NCBI GenBank assembly: GCA_938003835.1
Contig: CALKXJ010000008.1
Location: 62,001 to 126,000, forward strand
Reading direction: 5' to 3'
From: an uncultured Bryobacteraceae bacterium
Lineage (GTDB): Bacteria; Acidobacteriota; Terriglobia; Bryobacterales; Bryobacteraceae
DNA length: 64,000 nt
Part shown: positions 62,578-64,000 of the stretch, in pieces
How the letters are laid out: each line of letters begins with the position of its first letter
Position numbering within the stretch: position 1 is the stretch's first letter
Notes under the pieces: model-generated
What the model was told of the DNA's origin: nothing
The model's database searches: none
The model's input: only the letters and a program-made list of their open reading frames with translations
Position numbers and translations under genes: made by a program

Positions 62578-62646
62578 ATCTGGATTGTGGAATAAAAAGA
62601 ACTCATAGAATCAATATTTCTGATCTGTTGAAACAAAACTATCAAT
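62578..62646. other. AT-rich tract upstream of the leuA promoter
   Basis: About 70 bases much richer in A and T than the rest of the window, ending AACAAAACTATCAAT just before the -35 hexamer. It has no coding potential that I can see. Its place and composition fit an UP element for the leuA promoter, and possibly the 3' end of the GH51 transcript. Confidence 0.45.
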
Positions 62647-62675
62647 TTGACAAATGAAGGGCCGCAGCGCACAAT
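62647..62675 (+). promoter_or_regulatory. leuA promoter (near-consensus)
   Basis: Perfect TTGACA (62647-62652), a 17-base spacer and CACAAT (62670-62675). The predicted transcript starts near 62682, exactly at the foot of the leader hairpin, giving an 85-base 5' leader before ATG 62767. Confidence 0.65.
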
Positions 62676-62682
62676 GAAAGAG

Positions 62683-62752
62683 GTGCCCCGAGGATCCGGA
62701 GCAACAGGCCGGCCCGGGGCACAAACTTCATAGGCGATGGTTTTGGGCCATC
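62683..62752 (+). promoter_or_regulatory. Structured 5' leader of leuA: candidate cis-regulatory RNA
   Basis: The first stem pairs GTGCCCCG (62683-62690) with CGGGGCAC (62715-62722); an inner CCGG/CCGG pair (62696-62699 and 62709-62712) stacks in its loop. A second hairpin GATGG/CCATC (62736-62740 and 62748-62752) encloses TTTTGGG close to the start codon. The ribosome site AGGA lies just after the second stem. There is no leucine-rich leader peptide, and I cannot match it to a known riboswitch class by eye. Confidence 0.45.
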
Positions 62753-62766
62753 TCCGCTAGGATCCC

Positions 62767-63942
<1,176 letters not shown>

Positions 63943-64000
63943 GTGCCTGCTGAGCCCGGCCTCCCGTACTGTTCCAGACGCGCGACATGCAACTGAACGT

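Noticed and set aside
62683-62722. SAH- or SAM-type riboswitch at the leuA leader.
   Set aside because: A short GAGGA-type match within the hairpin is reminiscent, but the conserved core and downstream pairing of those classes are not present; left as an unclassified structured leader.

Overview
The window is a dense, high-GC bacterial chromosome segment with about 55 protein-coding genes, almost no intergenic space (no gap above 300 bases), and no rRNA, tRNA, CRISPR array or insertion sequence that I could see. The gene style points to an Acidobacteriota genome of the Solibacter/Bryobacter kind. It has two Oar-like TonB-dependent outer-membrane proteins with an N-terminal carboxypeptidase-regulatory domain, many exported versions of enzymes that are normally cytosolic, secreted beta-propellers, plant-polysaccharide enzymes (GH28-like, GH51) and sugar-acid enzymes (enolase-superfamily dehydratases, an HpcH/HpaI aldolase). 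The taxonomic call is inference from gene content.

Layout. 1-7.3 kb: end of a MacB-type permease, an M14 carboxypeptidase, then a minus-strand unit of a TonB-dependent receptor followed by two tandem enolase-superfamily enzymes. 7.3-12.2 kb: minus-strand run of a DUF4010 membrane protein, NIPSNAP protein, UppS, winged-helix regulator, membrane protein and radical SAM protein. 12.2-19.9 kb: polysaccharide-utilisation genes (alpha/alpha-toroid protein, GH28-like protein, second TonB receptor). 19.9-27.9 kb: gamma carbonic anhydrase, HisS, AspS, HDOD protein, class III aminotransferase with an exported RraA-like protein, exported methyltransferase, exported PPC-domain protein. 28.0-35.3 kb: a seven-gene co-directional unit combining a PspA/IM30 protein, a substrate-binding protein fused to an OmpA domain, an ABC permease and ATPase, two uncharacterised coiled-coil proteins and an AAA+ ATPase. 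35.3-46.1 kb: Mur-ligase-like protein, RimO, YacG, PgpA, TIG/propeller protein, CinA, exported UroD-like protein, GlcD, TlpA-like thioredoxin, a tandem 6-pyruvoyl-tetrahydropterin synthase pair, FolE. 46.1-48.8 kb: PduS-like iron-sulfur flavoprotein, PduT-like microcompartment shell protein and a 2-keto-3-deoxy-sugar-acid aldolase. 48.8-64 kb: ThuA protein, aquaporin Z, a SpoIVB-S55-like protein coupled to a beta-propeller protein, FtsK, UppP, pyruvate kinase, M48 protease, GH51 arabinofuranosidase, and a short LeuA behind a structured leader.

How it fits together. Several genes suggest plant-cell-wall sugar catabolism: the TonB receptors, GH28-like and GH51 enzymes act on polymer and oligomer, the enolase-superfamily enzymes would dehydrate sugar acids, and the HpcH/HpaI aldolase would cleave the product to pyruvate plus an aldehyde. 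The adjacent PduS/PduT-like pair suggests that aldehyde or its electrons may be handled at a microcompartment shell. The most promising under-described system is the PspA/SBP-OmpA/ABC/AAA+ unit, which looks like an envelope-sensing or repair machine. Promoter-like elements placed 6-7 bases before start codons at several genes suggest frequent leaderless transcription.
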